Positions 51,313 to 59,935 of a DNA stretch of 64,000 bases are shown piece by piece (position 1 is the first letter of the stretch; each line of letters begins with the position of its first letter). Origin of the DNA: GCA-2731375 sp002731375 (GTDB lineage: Bacteria; Pseudomonadota; Alphaproteobacteria; GCA-2731375); NCBI GenBank assembly GCA_030752605.1, contig JASMDX010000067.1, forward strand, positions 9,770 to 73,769. Reading direction: 5' to 3'. A program made the position numbers and the translations under genes. The notes beneath the pieces were generated by a model. It saw nothing but the letters and a program-made list of their open reading frames with translations, searched no databases and was not told the DNA's origin.

Positions 51313-52170
51313 ATGGCTGCGCCGCTACCCCCATACCTATCTGCTACCGAGCGGGTCTGGTATTACGCTTTCCGCGTTATCTGCGGCCTGATTTTCTTCT
51401 TCTTGGTCTTCCCACTTGTTGTGGTAGTACCCCTATCATTCAACGCGGTCCCGTTCTTCACCTTCACCAAGGAGATGCTAGCTCTTGATCCGGCCGGCTA
51501 CTCTCTAAAATGGTACGAGGATTTTTTCACCAGCTTGAACTGGCGAGGCGCGGTGCAGAACAGCATAATCATTGCCTTCTGCGCGACCCTTTTGTCGACG
51601 ACCCTTGGCACCCTGGCCGCACTTGGCCTGTCACGGCCGAATATGCCAGCGAAGACACTGCTAATGAGCATCTTAATTTCTCCGATGATCGTGCCTCTGA
51701 TTATTTCAGCTGCCGGGATGTTTTTCTTTTATTCGCGCATCGGCCTACAGGGCACTCATCTCGGCGTCATTCTAGCCCACGCGGCATTGGGCACGCCGTT
51801 CGTAGTCATAACCGTCACCGCAACCCTGGTTGGCTTTGACAACAGTTTAATCCGTGCCGCCGCCAGTCTTGGCGCCACACCGCCAACCATTTTTTTCAAG
51901 GTGATTGTGCCACTGATCCTACCTGGCGTGATTTCAGGCGCTTTGTTTGCCTTTATCACATCATTCGACGAAGTGGTGGTAGTGCTGTTTGTGGGTAGCT
52001 TCAAGCAGCGCACGATCCCCTGGCAGATGTTCTCTGGCATCCGTGAGCACATCAGCCCGACGATACTTGCAGTTGCTACGATCCTTACGCTGGTTTCGGT
52101 TGCCCTGCTGATTTCCGTAGAAATGCTACGTCGGCGAGGCGAACGCCTGCGAGGCATAACGTCGTACTAA
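51313..52170 (+). CDS. Importer permease, PotC-like
   Basis: The 285-residue inner-membrane permease has six hydrophobic helices. The EAA-type loop AAASLGATPPTIFFKVIVPLI lies near residue 180-200 and ends in ILPGVISGALFAFITSFDEV, matching PotC. Its start follows the PotB-like stop by one base, giving tight coupling. It ends the four-gene importer operon, which shares its lower GC. No terminator is obvious downstream. Confidence 0.9.
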   Translation: MAAPLPPYLSATERVWYYAFRVICGLIFFFLVFPLVVVVPLSFNAVPFFTFTKEMLALDPAGYSLKWYEDFFTSLNWRGAVQNSIIIAFCATLLSTTLGTLAALGLSRPNMPAKTLLMSILISPMIVPLIISAAGMFFFYSRIGLQGTHLGVILAHAALGTPFVVITVTATLVGFDNSLIRAAASLGATPPTIFFKVIVPLILPGVISGALFAFITSFDEVVVVLFVGSFKQRTIPWQMFSGIREHISPTILAVATILTLVSVALLISVEMLRRRGERLRGITSY

Positions 52171-52336
52171 ACTGCTGTAGGTAAACCCGACAATATATAA
52201 ATTTTCGGATGCCAGTAATGCTACTGCAGCTACATAAGACACCAAAATTTTGGCGCAGTTTTCCATTAGCGCTAGTCTCGACGGTGTAAACTCCTGCCAA
52301 AGTAGAATTACCGCGCATTCCACCACGGCGCGCGTA

Positions 52337-53089
52337 TTAGTAGGTTGCCCGCCCACCTGAGAGGTCGAATACTCCTCCAGTGGAAAAACTGCAATCCTCT
52401 GAAGCCAACCAGGCCACCAGCGCGGCCGCTTCTTTGGTTTGGCCCAGACGGCCCATGGGGATACGGGAGAGCATATAGTCCACATGCTCCTGGGTGATCT
52501 GATCAAAGATCGCGGTACGGATTGCTGCAGGTGTGACGCAATTGATGACCACGCCGGTCTCCGCCGTTTCCTTGGCTAGGGATTTTGTCAGGCCGATGAC
52601 GCCGGCCTTGGCGGCGGAGTAGGCGCAGGCGTTGGGGTTGCCTTCCTTGCCGGCGATGGAGGCGATGTTGACGATACGGCCATAGCCCTGGTCTATCATA
52701 TGGGTGAGCAAGCTCTGGCAGCAGACGAACACTGCGTCCAGGTCCAGGTTCAACACCGAGCGCCATTCGGCATAGCTGTATTCCCAGCTTTTCTTGGCCG
52801 GCCCGGTGACGCCCGCGTTGCAGACCAGGATGTCGATCTTGTCATGGGCTGCTAGGGCGCTGTCACGGCTGGCGGTGACCTGACCGGGATCGGTCACGTC
52901 AACTTTCACGCCTTGTAAACGATCGCTGGCGCCGCTGGCCCCAAGCTTGTCATCCAGATTATCCTGACTGATATCCCACATGATGACCGAGGCGCCGGAA
53001 GCCAGAAAACGGTCCGTGATGGAGCCGCCGATACCGTCAGCGCCGCCCGTGACAATGGCCGTGCGGCCGTTAAGATCGATATTGTTCAT
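52337..53089 (-). CDS. Short-chain dehydrogenase/reductase
   Basis: The 250-residue SDR has TGGADGIGGS for NAD(P), VCNAGVTG, and Ser-Tyr-Lys in NIASIAGKEGNPNACAYSAAKAG. An acidic residue after beta-2 (MWDIS) suggests NAD over NADP. The substrate is not known. It is the first of a minus-strand unit with a 3-hydroxyisobutyrate-dehydrogenase-like protein and a CMD protein, although it lies downstream in that order. The two are 21 bases apart. Confidence 0.88.
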   Translation of the reverse strand: MNNIDLNGRTAIVTGGADGIGGSITDRFLASGASVIMWDISQDNLDDKLGASGASDRLQGVKVDVTDPGQVTASRDSALAAHDKIDILVCNAGVTGPAKKSWEYSYAEWRSVLNLDLDAVFVCCQSLLTHMIDQGYGRIVNIASIAGKEGNPNACAYSAAKAGVIGLTKSLAKETAETGVVINCVTPAAIRTAIFDQITQEHVDYMLSRIPMGRLGQTKEAAALVAWLASEDCSFSTGGVFDLSGGRATY

Positions 53090-53110
53090 CTTGGTTCCTC
53101 TTGAACGCCC

Positions 53111-53989
53111 CTAGCGCTTGTCGCGCACGAAGGGGAAAATCCTGGTGAAATCGGCGCCGGGCTCGGCCGCCGTGAAACGTTGCCAGATCGGCAACAGGTT
53201 GGTGCAGATGGTATCCGCCGTTCCGGCGTTGGCCACGTTCTCCACATACAGGGAGATGTCCTTCAGGTACAGGGTATTGAGGAATTCTGCATCATAGGTT
53301 TCCGTCAGCACCCGGTTGGGAAATTTATCCGACGTCGCGGTGTTTTGCCCGGACGAGACATTCAACACATCCAGCATGGTCGACATTTCCAAACCCTGGG
53401 TCAGGCCAAAGGTGATGGCCTCCGACGTTGCGGTCAACGCCAGGCCGGAAAGATAGTTGTTCAGCAGTTTCATGGCCTGGGCCTGGCCCGGTTCCTCGCC
53501 CACATGAAAGGGCCGTTTCGACATGGACTGAAGCACCGGCGACAGGGTCTCGAACTGTTCTTTTGGGCCGGCGAACATCAGGGCGATGGTGCCCGCCGCC
53601 GCGCCGGCAATGCCGCCCGATACTGGCGCATCCATATAGGCCAAATCGGCGCCTGCCAGGAGGCCATGTACCGCCTTGGCTGCCGCCACGCCGATGGTCG
53701 AGGTGTCGATGATGGTGGAAACCACGCGCTGGTTGCTCTCGAGGATCTCCTCCGCTACGGCAGCCGAGATGTCGCCGTTGGGCAGGCTCAGGATGATGAC
53801 ATCGGCTTTCGCCGCGACACCCCCCACCGAGGCGGCGATGGCAGTCCCCTCCGGCGCCCGTTCTTCGGTGCCGGCGACATCAAAGCAGATCATTTTGAAG
53901 CCGGCGGAGGCAACGTTGGCCGCCATGCGGTTGCCCATGGCACCCAAGCCGATGAAACCAACGATGGGTTGTTGTTTTGGATCCATCAT
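53111..53989 (-). CDS. 3-Hydroxyisobutyrate-dehydrogenase family oxidoreductase
   Basis: The 292-residue beta-hydroxyacid dehydrogenase has the N-terminal GFIGLGAMGNRMA and substrate motif DAPVSGGIAGAAAGTIALM. The catalytic lysine lies in the helix QAMKLLNNYLSGLAL. This is the glyoxylate/3-hydroxyisobutyrate/tartronate-semialdehyde reductase superfamily. The precise substrate is not clear. It lies 2 bases before the CMD gene end and 21 bases upstream of the SDR gene, so the three are likely co-transcribed. Confidence 0.88.
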   Translation of the reverse strand: MMDPKQQPIVGFIGLGAMGNRMAANVASAGFKMICFDVAGTEERAPEGTAIAASVGGVAAKADVIILSLPNGDISAAVAEEILESNQRVVSTIIDTSTIGVAAAKAVHGLLAGADLAYMDAPVSGGIAGAAAGTIALMFAGPKEQFETLSPVLQSMSKRPFHVGEEPGQAQAMKLLNNYLSGLALTATSEAITFGLTQGLEMSTMLDVLNVSSGQNTATSDKFPNRVLTETYDAEFLNTLYLKDISLYVENVANAGTADTICTNLLPIWQRFTAAEPGADFTRIFPFVRDKR

Positions 53990-53991
53990 AT

Positions 53992-54375
53992 CTACGCTCC
54001 CGCCTCGATTTCATCCAGCACGCGGCGGGCAATGCGGAAAGCCTCAATCCCCGCCGGCATGCCGCAATAAATGGCGATCTGCTCCAACACGGTACGCAAC
54101 TCTTCCTTGCTGCAACCGTTATTGAGGGCGCCGCGGAAATGAATTTCGAACTCCCGCGGCCGATTCAGGGCAGCCAGCATGCCGAGATTGATCAGGCTGC
54201 GGGTCTTCTTCTCCAGGGCCTCGTCGCCCCAGACGCCACCCCAGGCATACTCTGTTACCATCTCCTGAAAATGGCGGTTGAAATCCGTAATATTGTTGAT
54301 GTTTTGGTTCACATAATCCTCGCCCAGGACTTGTGTACGGATGCTTAAACCCTTGTCGTATAGCGCTTTGTCCAT
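53992..54375 (-). CDS. Carboxymuconolactone decarboxylase family protein
   Basis: The 127-residue protein has the helical CMD fold with the segments RSLINLGMLAALNRPREFEIHF, GALNNGCSKEELRTVLEQIAIYCG and a second cysteine in that helix. The fold covers 4-carboxymuconolactone decarboxylase and peroxidase-like proteins. Here the Cys and His arrangement fits the CMD rather than the AhpD CXXC pattern. The start at 54375 is chosen because the upstream extension to 54453 lacks family character. It heads a three-gene minus-strand unit. Confidence 0.83.
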   Translation of the reverse strand: MDKALYDKGLSIRTQVLGEDYVNQNINNITDFNRHFQEMVTEYAWGGVWGDEALEKKTRSLINLGMLAALNRPREFEIHFRGALNNGCSKEELRTVLEQIAIYCGMPAGIEAFRIARRVLDEIEAGA

Positions 54376-54488
54376 GTCTGCCTCGCCTGCGTTCAAAAAA
54401 ATTTGACGCATCTTACGCCCGGGGCATTTGATCTGGCCAGCGCTCTGCCCCATTCTGTGACGAGAAAATAGTTTTTAGGAGAGATTGC

Positions 54489-55256
54489 ATGGGGCGCGTT
54501 GACGACAAGGTTGCTTTGATAACGGGGGGCGCCTCGGGGATCGGGCGGGCCACGGCAGAACTGATGGCGCGGGAAGACGCCATGGTGGTGCTGACGGATG
54601 TGCAGGACGAGGCCGGTGCCGACGTGGCCGCCACGATTGCCGATGCGGGGGGCATGGTGGCCTATCATCACCACGACGTCACCGACGAGGCGGCCTGGAT
54701 CAAGATTATTGAAGAGGTGCGGGCCGAATACGGGCGTTTGGATATTCTGGTCAACAATGCCGGGATCAGTGGCGCCAGCGGTGTGCCGGTCGAGGAAATT
54801 GCGCTGGAATCGTGGCGCGGCACAATGTCGGTCAATCTGGATGGCGTCTTTCTTGGCGTGAAGCATGGTGTCGCCGCCATGACGGAAGGCGGTGGCTCAA
54901 TCATCAACACTTCGTCAATATTGGGTTTTGTCGGCCTGCCCTTCACAAGCGCCTATAGCGCATCGAAAGGCGGTGTGCGTTTGTTGAGCAAAGCGGTTGC
55001 CATGGAGTGCGCGGCGCGGGGCCTCAAAATTCGGGTTAACTCCGTGCATCCGGGCTTTATCGACACCCCTATGGTGGGCGGGGCCATTCAAAAGGGCGGG
55101 CCAGAACGGCGGGAGGCTATTCTGAGCTCCCAGCCCACGGGTGAGATGGGCCGGCCCGAGGACATTGCGGAGGGGGTTCTTTACCTGGCCTCGGATGCCG
55201 CGAAGTTTGTCACGGGCAGTGAACTGGTTATAGACGGCGGCTATTTGGCCCGCTGA
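54489..55256 (+). CDS. Short-chain dehydrogenase/reductase, hydroxysteroid/cyclic-alcohol type
   Basis: The 255-residue SDR has TGGASGIGRA, NNAGISG, and Ser-Tyr-Lys in NTSSILGFVGLPFTSAYSASKGG. DVQDE after beta-2 favours NAD. The closest-looking families act on secondary alcohols such as 3-alpha/20-beta-hydroxysteroids or cyclopentanol. A lactonase-like hydrolase follows after 20 bases, so this pair could oxidise a cyclic alcohol and open a lactone. That pathway is inference. An oppositely read CMD unit lies upstream. Confidence 0.85.
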   Translation: MGRVDDKVALITGGASGIGRATAELMAREDAMVVLTDVQDEAGADVAATIADAGGMVAYHHHDVTDEAAWIKIIEEVRAEYGRLDILVNNAGISGASGVPVEEIALESWRGTMSVNLDGVFLGVKHGVAAMTEGGGSIINTSSILGFVGLPFTSAYSASKGGVRLLSKAVAMECAARGLKIRVNSVHPGFIDTPMVGGAIQKGGPERREAILSSQPTGEMGRPEDIAEGVLYLASDAAKFVTGSELVIDGGYLAR

Positions 55257-55276
55257 TTTCAATAGGAGAAAATATT

Positions 55277-56092
55277 ATGAGCGGACCTGAAACCTACGAA
55301 GTCTTCGCCATTCGCTACGGCAGCGTGGCGGAACGTTTGCGCCGGGACAATTTTATTATCGCGCCAGATCATCCGACCGACCCTCATGACGGCGAGATGC
55401 CTCTGGATTACTTCGTCTGGGCTATCGTCAACGAAAACCGCACCATCGTGGTTGATACCGGCTTTGAGCGCACCGAGGGTGACAAGCGCGGCCGCACCAT
55501 CACCCGACTGCCGGCCGAGGGCCTGGAAATCATCGGCATTGATGCAGCCAAGATCGAAGACGTGATCATCACCCATCTGCATTATGACCATGCGGGCACG
55601 CTGGATGATTTTCCCGCCGCCAGGTTTCATCTCCAAGAATCAGAGATGAACTACGCCACCGGCAAGCATATGTGTCATGAACCCTTTGGCCACGCCTATG
55701 CGCCTGATCATGTCTGCACCATGGTGCGGAGCGTGTTTGATGGCCGGGTTGCCTTTCATGATGGCGATGCGGAGGTGGCGCCGGGTATCTCGGTGCATTG
55801 GATTGGCGGCCATACCGCGGGTGTGCAATGCGTCCGTGTGCTGACCAAACGCGGCTGGGTCGTCCTGGCCTCGGACGCGGCGCACTTTTACGAAAACATG
55901 GAGGCGATAGCACCGTTTCCCATCGTTTATTCCGCAGCCGACATGGTTCAGGGCTATGTCAAAATGCGCGGCTTAGCGGAATCGGGTAGGCATATCATTC
56001 CCGGCCATGACCCCTTGGTGATGGCACGCTATCCTATTGCCAAGGAGGGCCAGGAAGACGTCATCCGCCTCGATGTGGCGCCGACGGGATAG
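55277..56092 (+). CDS. Metallo-beta-lactamase-fold lactonase-like hydrolase, second copy
   Basis: The 271-residue enzyme has the two-metal site HLHYDHAGTL, HWIGGHTAGVQ, the bridging Asp in VLASDAAHF, and a later GHDPLVM. It has the same overall plan as the lactonase-like protein at 37115-37876 but is clearly a different subgroup. The ribosome site GGAG lies 10 bases before the ATG. Its neighbour is an SDR. Lactone or ester hydrolysis is likely; the substrate is unknown. Confidence 0.83.
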   Translation: MSGPETYEVFAIRYGSVAERLRRDNFIIAPDHPTDPHDGEMPLDYFVWAIVNENRTIVVDTGFERTEGDKRGRTITRLPAEGLEIIGIDAAKIEDVIITHLHYDHAGTLDDFPAARFHLQESEMNYATGKHMCHEPFGHAYAPDHVCTMVRSVFDGRVAFHDGDAEVAPGISVHWIGGHTAGVQCVRVLTKRGWVVLASDAAHFYENMEAIAPFPIVYSAADMVQGYVKMRGLAESGRHIIPGHDPLVMARYPIAKEGQEDVIRLDVAPTG

Positions 56093-56449
56093 CAGCGCCT
56101 GCGGCAGCTAATAAAGTGAAGTCCCTTATACTTAATCATTTCGTACCACCGCCACCGCCTGGCCAAGAAGATGTTTGGGCTGCCTCGGCCAAAGAGCATT
56201 TCTCCGGCGACATCCTGGTTGCTCATGATCTAATGGAGATCACTTGCTGACGGTCGGCATGGCGGAACGAACCCAAAGCCTGCTTAGGGTGGATGCTGTA
56301 GAAAAGCTCGTTGCGATGATCTGAATTCGCTTCGCTCAAATTCTTTGATGTGGCGGTCTATTGAGTTCTGGTTTGTCGGTCTTTGAGGGCCATGACGCGC
56401 CCCCGAGTTGAGAGCGCATCATGGCCGCTTATCGTTTGCTAAATCGTGC
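56093..56449. other. Intergenic region with a long imperfect hairpin
   Basis: No gene is visible in the 357 bases between the lactonase-like gene and the convergent MaoC gene. Near its right end GGCCATGA (56388-56395) and TCATGGCC (56419-56426) form an 8-pair stem, which is extended by GCGC pairs after one mismatch. It lacks a T run on either strand and could act as a two-way terminator between the convergent genes. The rest shows nothing that I recognise. Confidence 0.5.
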
Positions 56450-56872
56450 TCAGGCGTCGACGCGGCCCGTGGCGTTTCCCATGACGACGACGTCGCCTTT
56501 CTGGTTGGTGGTGGTGATCGCCAAATCCACCAGGGTTTCACCGCCTTCCTCGCGGATCGCCTCAATCACCGCCTTGCCGGTCAGGTCGTCGCCGGGCCAG
56601 ACCTGATTGGTGAAGCGGACGCCATATTTCTTGACGTTTTCGGGTCCGAACAGATTGGTTACCACGCGGCCGGTCATGCCCATGGTCAGCATGCCATGGG
56701 CGAAGACACCGGGATAGCCTGCCGCTTCCGTAGTGTACTTATCGTCGGAATGCAGCGGATTGTAGTCACCGGAGGTGCCGGAATACATTACCAATTGGGT
56801 GCGCTTCAAGTCTTCGACGAGGACCTCTTCAAAGGTATCACCGACGGAAATTTCGCTTGCTTTGATTGTCAT
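56450..56872 (-). CDS. MaoC-like hydratase, C-terminal-type unit
   Basis: The 140-residue hot-dog protein has the hydratase motif YSGTSGDYNPLHSD, with the Asp and His of R-specific enoyl-CoA hydratases. FAHGMLTMGMTGRVVTNL and a PGDDLTGKAVI segment follow. It lies 11 bases after the second MaoC-like gene and is likely its partner in a heterodimer, as in two-subunit (R)-hydratases. The start at 56872 gives the normal N-terminus. The substrate is not known. Confidence 0.85.
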   Translation of the reverse strand: MTIKASEISVGDTFEEVLVEDLKRTQLVMYSGTSGDYNPLHSDDKYTTEAAGYPGVFAHGMLTMGMTGRVVTNLFGPENVKKYGVRFTNQVWPGDDLTGKAVIEAIREEGGETLVDLAITTTNQKGDVVVMGNATGRVDA

Positions 56873-56883
56873 TGCTCTACTCC

Positions 56884-57351
56884 TCAACCCTGATCCACCG
56901 GACGTTCGGTCTTCACCCCGACGCCTCTGGCGGTGCAAACCAACGCGCCGTCCGCATCGCGGTATTCAATAATGCGTTCCGAGAACATCAGCTTGCCGGC
57001 GCGCTTGCTTTCCTTTTCCCAGGTCTTGCCGGCTTTCTCGGTGGCGTAGAGCACATCGCCGGGGCGCACAGGCCGCTCGAACTCGAAATGCTGCTCGGCA
57101 TGCAGGCCGCCCGAGGAGGAAGCCTGGCCTTCCACGCCCGAAGGGTTCTTGCCCGATCCGAACCAGTCCTCGCCCGGCTTAATGCGCAGGAAATAGTCCG
57201 GATTGAACTGTGCTACCGCTTGCGGAAAAGTGGGGGGTGCGGCGGCATCTTCCATGCCCGTGTCGGGGACGGAGTAATCGCCGATGGAGCGTCGAAACAT
57301 CATGATATGTGTTGCCTCAACGGGAAATGTAAGTGTTTTTTCTTCTGCCAT
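56884..57351 (-). CDS. MaoC-like hydratase, N-terminal-type unit (FAS1-DH-like)
   Basis: The 155-residue hot-dog protein resembles the degenerate N-terminal half of MaoC hydratases, with FRRSIGDYSVPDTG, PPTFPQAVAQFN, HAEQHFEFERPVRPGDVLYA and a C-terminal VCTARGVGVKTERP. It lacks the full Asp-His pair, which its partner downstream supplies. The frame stays open far upstream to 58485, but this is an artefact of the opposite xanthine-dehydrogenase-type gene; the ATG at 57351 is used. Confidence 0.82.
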   Translation of the reverse strand: MAEEKTLTFPVEATHIMMFRRSIGDYSVPDTGMEDAAAPPTFPQAVAQFNPDYFLRIKPGEDWFGSGKNPSGVEGQASSSGGLHAEQHFEFERPVRPGDVLYATEKAGKTWEKESKRAGKLMFSERIIEYRDADGALVCTARGVGVKTERPVDQG

Positions 57352-57501
57352 TGCCTCGTACCATTGCCTTTTCTGGTTTCCGTTGCCGCCTAGGGTTCCA
57401 CATTTGCACCATTGTCCGCAAGCGGTGAAGCCGGGCAAAGACGAATTTCGCTTTCCAAAGGAATATGCCAAGGTTGTTATCTGAGTGGATGGAGTTTGAT
57501 T

Positions 57502-59799
57502 ATGGGTAAGACAGGTATAGGGGAGCCGGTTCGGCGAAGGGAAGACCCCCGGTTTTTGCTGGGCGAAGGCGCCTATACGGACGATCTGGCGTTGCCCGGT
57601 CAATGCCACGCCGTTTTTGTCCGTGCCGCCAATGCCCATGCCCGGATTGTCACCGTCGATACCGCCGATGCGCGGCGGTCGCCTGGGGTTCTGGCTGTTT
57701 GGACCGCTGCCGATCTTCGTTCGCACGTTCCCAATCCGATCCCGGCGATGACGGCGACGCCTCCCTTTGATCTGCGGGGGGTGAATGGTAAACTTGCGAC
57801 TGATGCTTCGCAATATCCCTTGGCGCACGAAAAGGTGCGCTATTTGGGCGAGGCAGTCGCGGTGGTCATTGCCGAGAACCATGCGGAGGCATTGGATGCG
57901 GTCGAGTTGGTTCAAGTCGATTACGAGGAACTGAGCCCGAATGTGACCATTGAACAGGCCCTTGATCCGTCCGCCGCGTTGATATGGGGAGACGAGGACA
58001 GCAATGTCTCGATCGACTGGCGCATCGGTGATGGCGAAAAGGTGGCCAAGATATTCGATGGCGCTGCCCATGTGGTCCGCCGTGATCTGCTGAACAACCG
58101 GGTCTCGCCCGCCTTCATGGAACCGCGCGCTGCCATAGCCTCCCATGACCCCGCTGATGACCGTTTGACCCTGCGTCTGGGCTGTCAGTCCGTGCATGGC
58201 ATGCAGGCCGGGCTTTGCCAGGTGTTGGACATCACGCCCGAAAAGCTGCGTGTCATCGTGCCGGACATGGGAGGCGGCTTTGGCTCCCGTGGCGGGGTCT
58301 ATGCCGAGTATCCCGTGCTTTTGGCGGTGGCGAAGGAGTTTGGCCGCCCGGTGCGCTGGACGGCAACCCGTTCGGAAAGCATGCTGACCGATACCCAGGC
58401 TCGTGACCATGATACCAAGGCCGAACTGGCCCTGGACAGGGATGGCAACTTTCTGGCCCTGCGAATACGGGCGGATTGGCGCCACGGCGCCTACTTGCCC
58501 AGCCGCAGCGTCTGGGTTACTCTACATTACCTGCCGCCGACTATTGGCGGCACCTATCGCCTGGCCGAGGCCGACATCGGCATACGGGGTATCTTCACTA
58601 ATTCAACGCCGCAATCAGCCTATCGCGGTGTTGGTCGGGCGGAAGGCAATTACCTTTTGGAAAGCCTGATTGACGCCGCCGCGCGGGAGATGCGGCTCGA
58701 TCCCATCGAGTTGCGCCGCCGCAACCTGGTACAAGATGATGATCTGCCCTGGCGCATGGCGGGGGGCGGTGTTTTGACCTCCGGCGCCTTTAACGCCAAC
58801 CTGGATCAGGCGGCTGCTCTGCTTGCCCAGGATCCTATGGCGGATGACGCGCCGTCGCACTGGCTGCGCGGCCAGGGCGTCGCCATGTATGTGGAAAACG
58901 ACGGCAGCATGACCACGGAATTTGCCGAGGTGGAGGCCCTGGATAGTGGTAAGGTTGTCATCCGCGTCGGCACCCAGGATTTTGGCATGGGGCATCGGAC
59001 CATGTATGCCCAGGTTGCCTCGGACCGGCTCGGCCTGGCCTTTGACGATATCGAGGTTGTTTTCGGCGATACGGACGTGGTCAAGCGGGGCATGGGCTCC
59101 TACGGTTCGCGCTCGGCCCGCATGGGTGGCGGTGCGGTGGTCTATGGCGCCGAGAAAATGGTTGAACGGGGCCGGGAACTGGCCGCCGATATGCTGGAGG
59201 CCGCGGCGGAGGATATTCAATATGAAAGCGGCCATTTCCAGGTCGCGGGAACGGACCGACGTGCCGGTTTGTTCGACGTGGCTACTTACGCAAGTGAACA
59301 GGGCGAACGTCTCAGCGCAGAGATGGATTTCGAGACCGCGGGCGATGTCTTCGCCAATGGCTGCCACGTGGCCCAGGTCGCCATTGATCCCGAAACGGGC
59401 TTGGTTAAATTGTTGCGCCACATCATGGTCTGCGATGTTGGCCGCGCCATCAATCCGATGATCGTTGACGGACAACTGCATGGCGGCGCCGCGCAAGGTA
59501 TCGGCCAGGCGATGTTCGAGAACGTCGTGCTGGACCCGGACAGCGGTCAGACCCTGAGTGGCAGTCTGCTGGATTATTGCCTGCCACGGGCCGATGATCT
59601 GCCTATGTTCACCACGGTGTTGGTGGAGATCGAGGAAGCGGACAATCCCCTGGGCGTGAAAGGCGTTGGTGAAAACGCTACGACGGGGGCTCCGGCGGCG
59701 GTGATGAACGCCATCCAGGATGCGCTGACACGGGCCGGCGGATCGGAAGTGCAGATGCCCGCGACACCGGAGCGCGTCTGGCGCGCTCTAGGTCGTTAG
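57502..59799 (+). CDS. Xanthine-dehydrogenase-family molybdopterin-binding large subunit
   Basis: The 765-residue protein is a large subunit of the xanthine/aldehyde oxidase family. It has GGGFGSRGGVYAEYP (from 257), AYRGVGRAEGNYLLES (from 373), and the catalytic glutamate in KGVGENATTGAPA (about Glu724). CoxL-type AYRCSFR is not present. No [2Fe-2S] or FAD subunit gene is next to it, which is unusual; the partners may lie elsewhere, or the protein may use others. It is divergent from the MaoC pair, so a CoA-ester or aromatic pathway is possible. Confidence 0.87.
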   Translation: MGKTGIGEPVRRREDPRFLLGEGAYTDDLALPGQCHAVFVRAANAHARIVTVDTADARRSPGVLAVWTAADLRSHVPNPIPAMTATPPFDLRGVNGKLATDASQYPLAHEKVRYLGEAVAVVIAENHAEALDAVELVQVDYEELSPNVTIEQALDPSAALIWGDEDSNVSIDWRIGDGEKVAKIFDGAAHVVRRDLLNNRVSPAFMEPRAAIASHDPADDRLTLRLGCQSVHGMQAGLCQVLDITPEKLRVIVPDMGGGFGSRGGVYAEYPVLLAVAKEFGRPVRWTATRSESMLTDTQARDHDTKAELALDRDGNFLALRIRADWRHGAYLPSRSVWVTLHYLPPTIGGTYRLAEADIGIRGIFTNSTPQSAYRGVGRAEGNYLLESLIDAAAREMRLDPIELRRRNLVQDDDLPWRMAGGGVLTSGAFNANLDQAAALLAQDPMADDAPSHWLRGQGVAMYVENDGSMTTEFAEVEALDSGKVVIRVGTQDFGMGHRTMYAQVASDRLGLAFDDIEVVFGDTDVVKRGMGSYGSRSARMGGGAVVYGAEKMVERGRELAADMLEAAAEDIQYESGHFQVAGTDRRAGLFDVATYASEQGERLSAEMDFETAGDVFANGCHVAQVAIDPETGLVKLLRHIMVCDVGRAINPMIVDGQLHGGAAQGIGQAMFENVVLDPDSGQTLSGSLLDYCLPRADDLPMFTTVLVEIEEADNPLGVKGVGENATTGAPAAVMNAIQDALTRAGGSEVQMPATPERVWRALGR

Positions 59800-59934
59800 A
59801 ACCACCTTGCCGATGCCGGCGGCGGCGATATCCACCAACACGGTGCCGGGTGCCAAGGGCTGTTCCGGCGCGGCCACATCGTCGACCACAAGATTCTTGT
59901 AGGGGCCATTTTCCTGGCAAATTACAGCCCGCAT
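59788..59934 (-). pseudogene. Remnant of a zinc-free quinone oxidoreductase gene, internally deleted
   Basis: A 48-codon frame starts 1 base after the metZ stop (TGACATG). Its first 40 residues, MRAVICQENGPYKNLVVDDV and then PLAPGTVLVDIAAAG, read as the N-terminus of an MDR-family quinone oxidoreductase. This is followed at once by GKVVLTT and a stop, which looks like the C-terminal end of the same family. The middle, some 270 codons, is absent. The stop overlaps the 3' end of the convergent xanthine-dehydrogenase-type gene. The short product cannot be an active enzyme. Confidence 0.65.
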
Positions 59935-59935
59935 G

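Noticed and set aside
57352..58485. N-terminal extension of the MaoC-like gene to 533 codons
   Set aside because: The extension is antisense to the xanthine-dehydrogenase-type gene and lacks any domain; MaoC begins at 57351.
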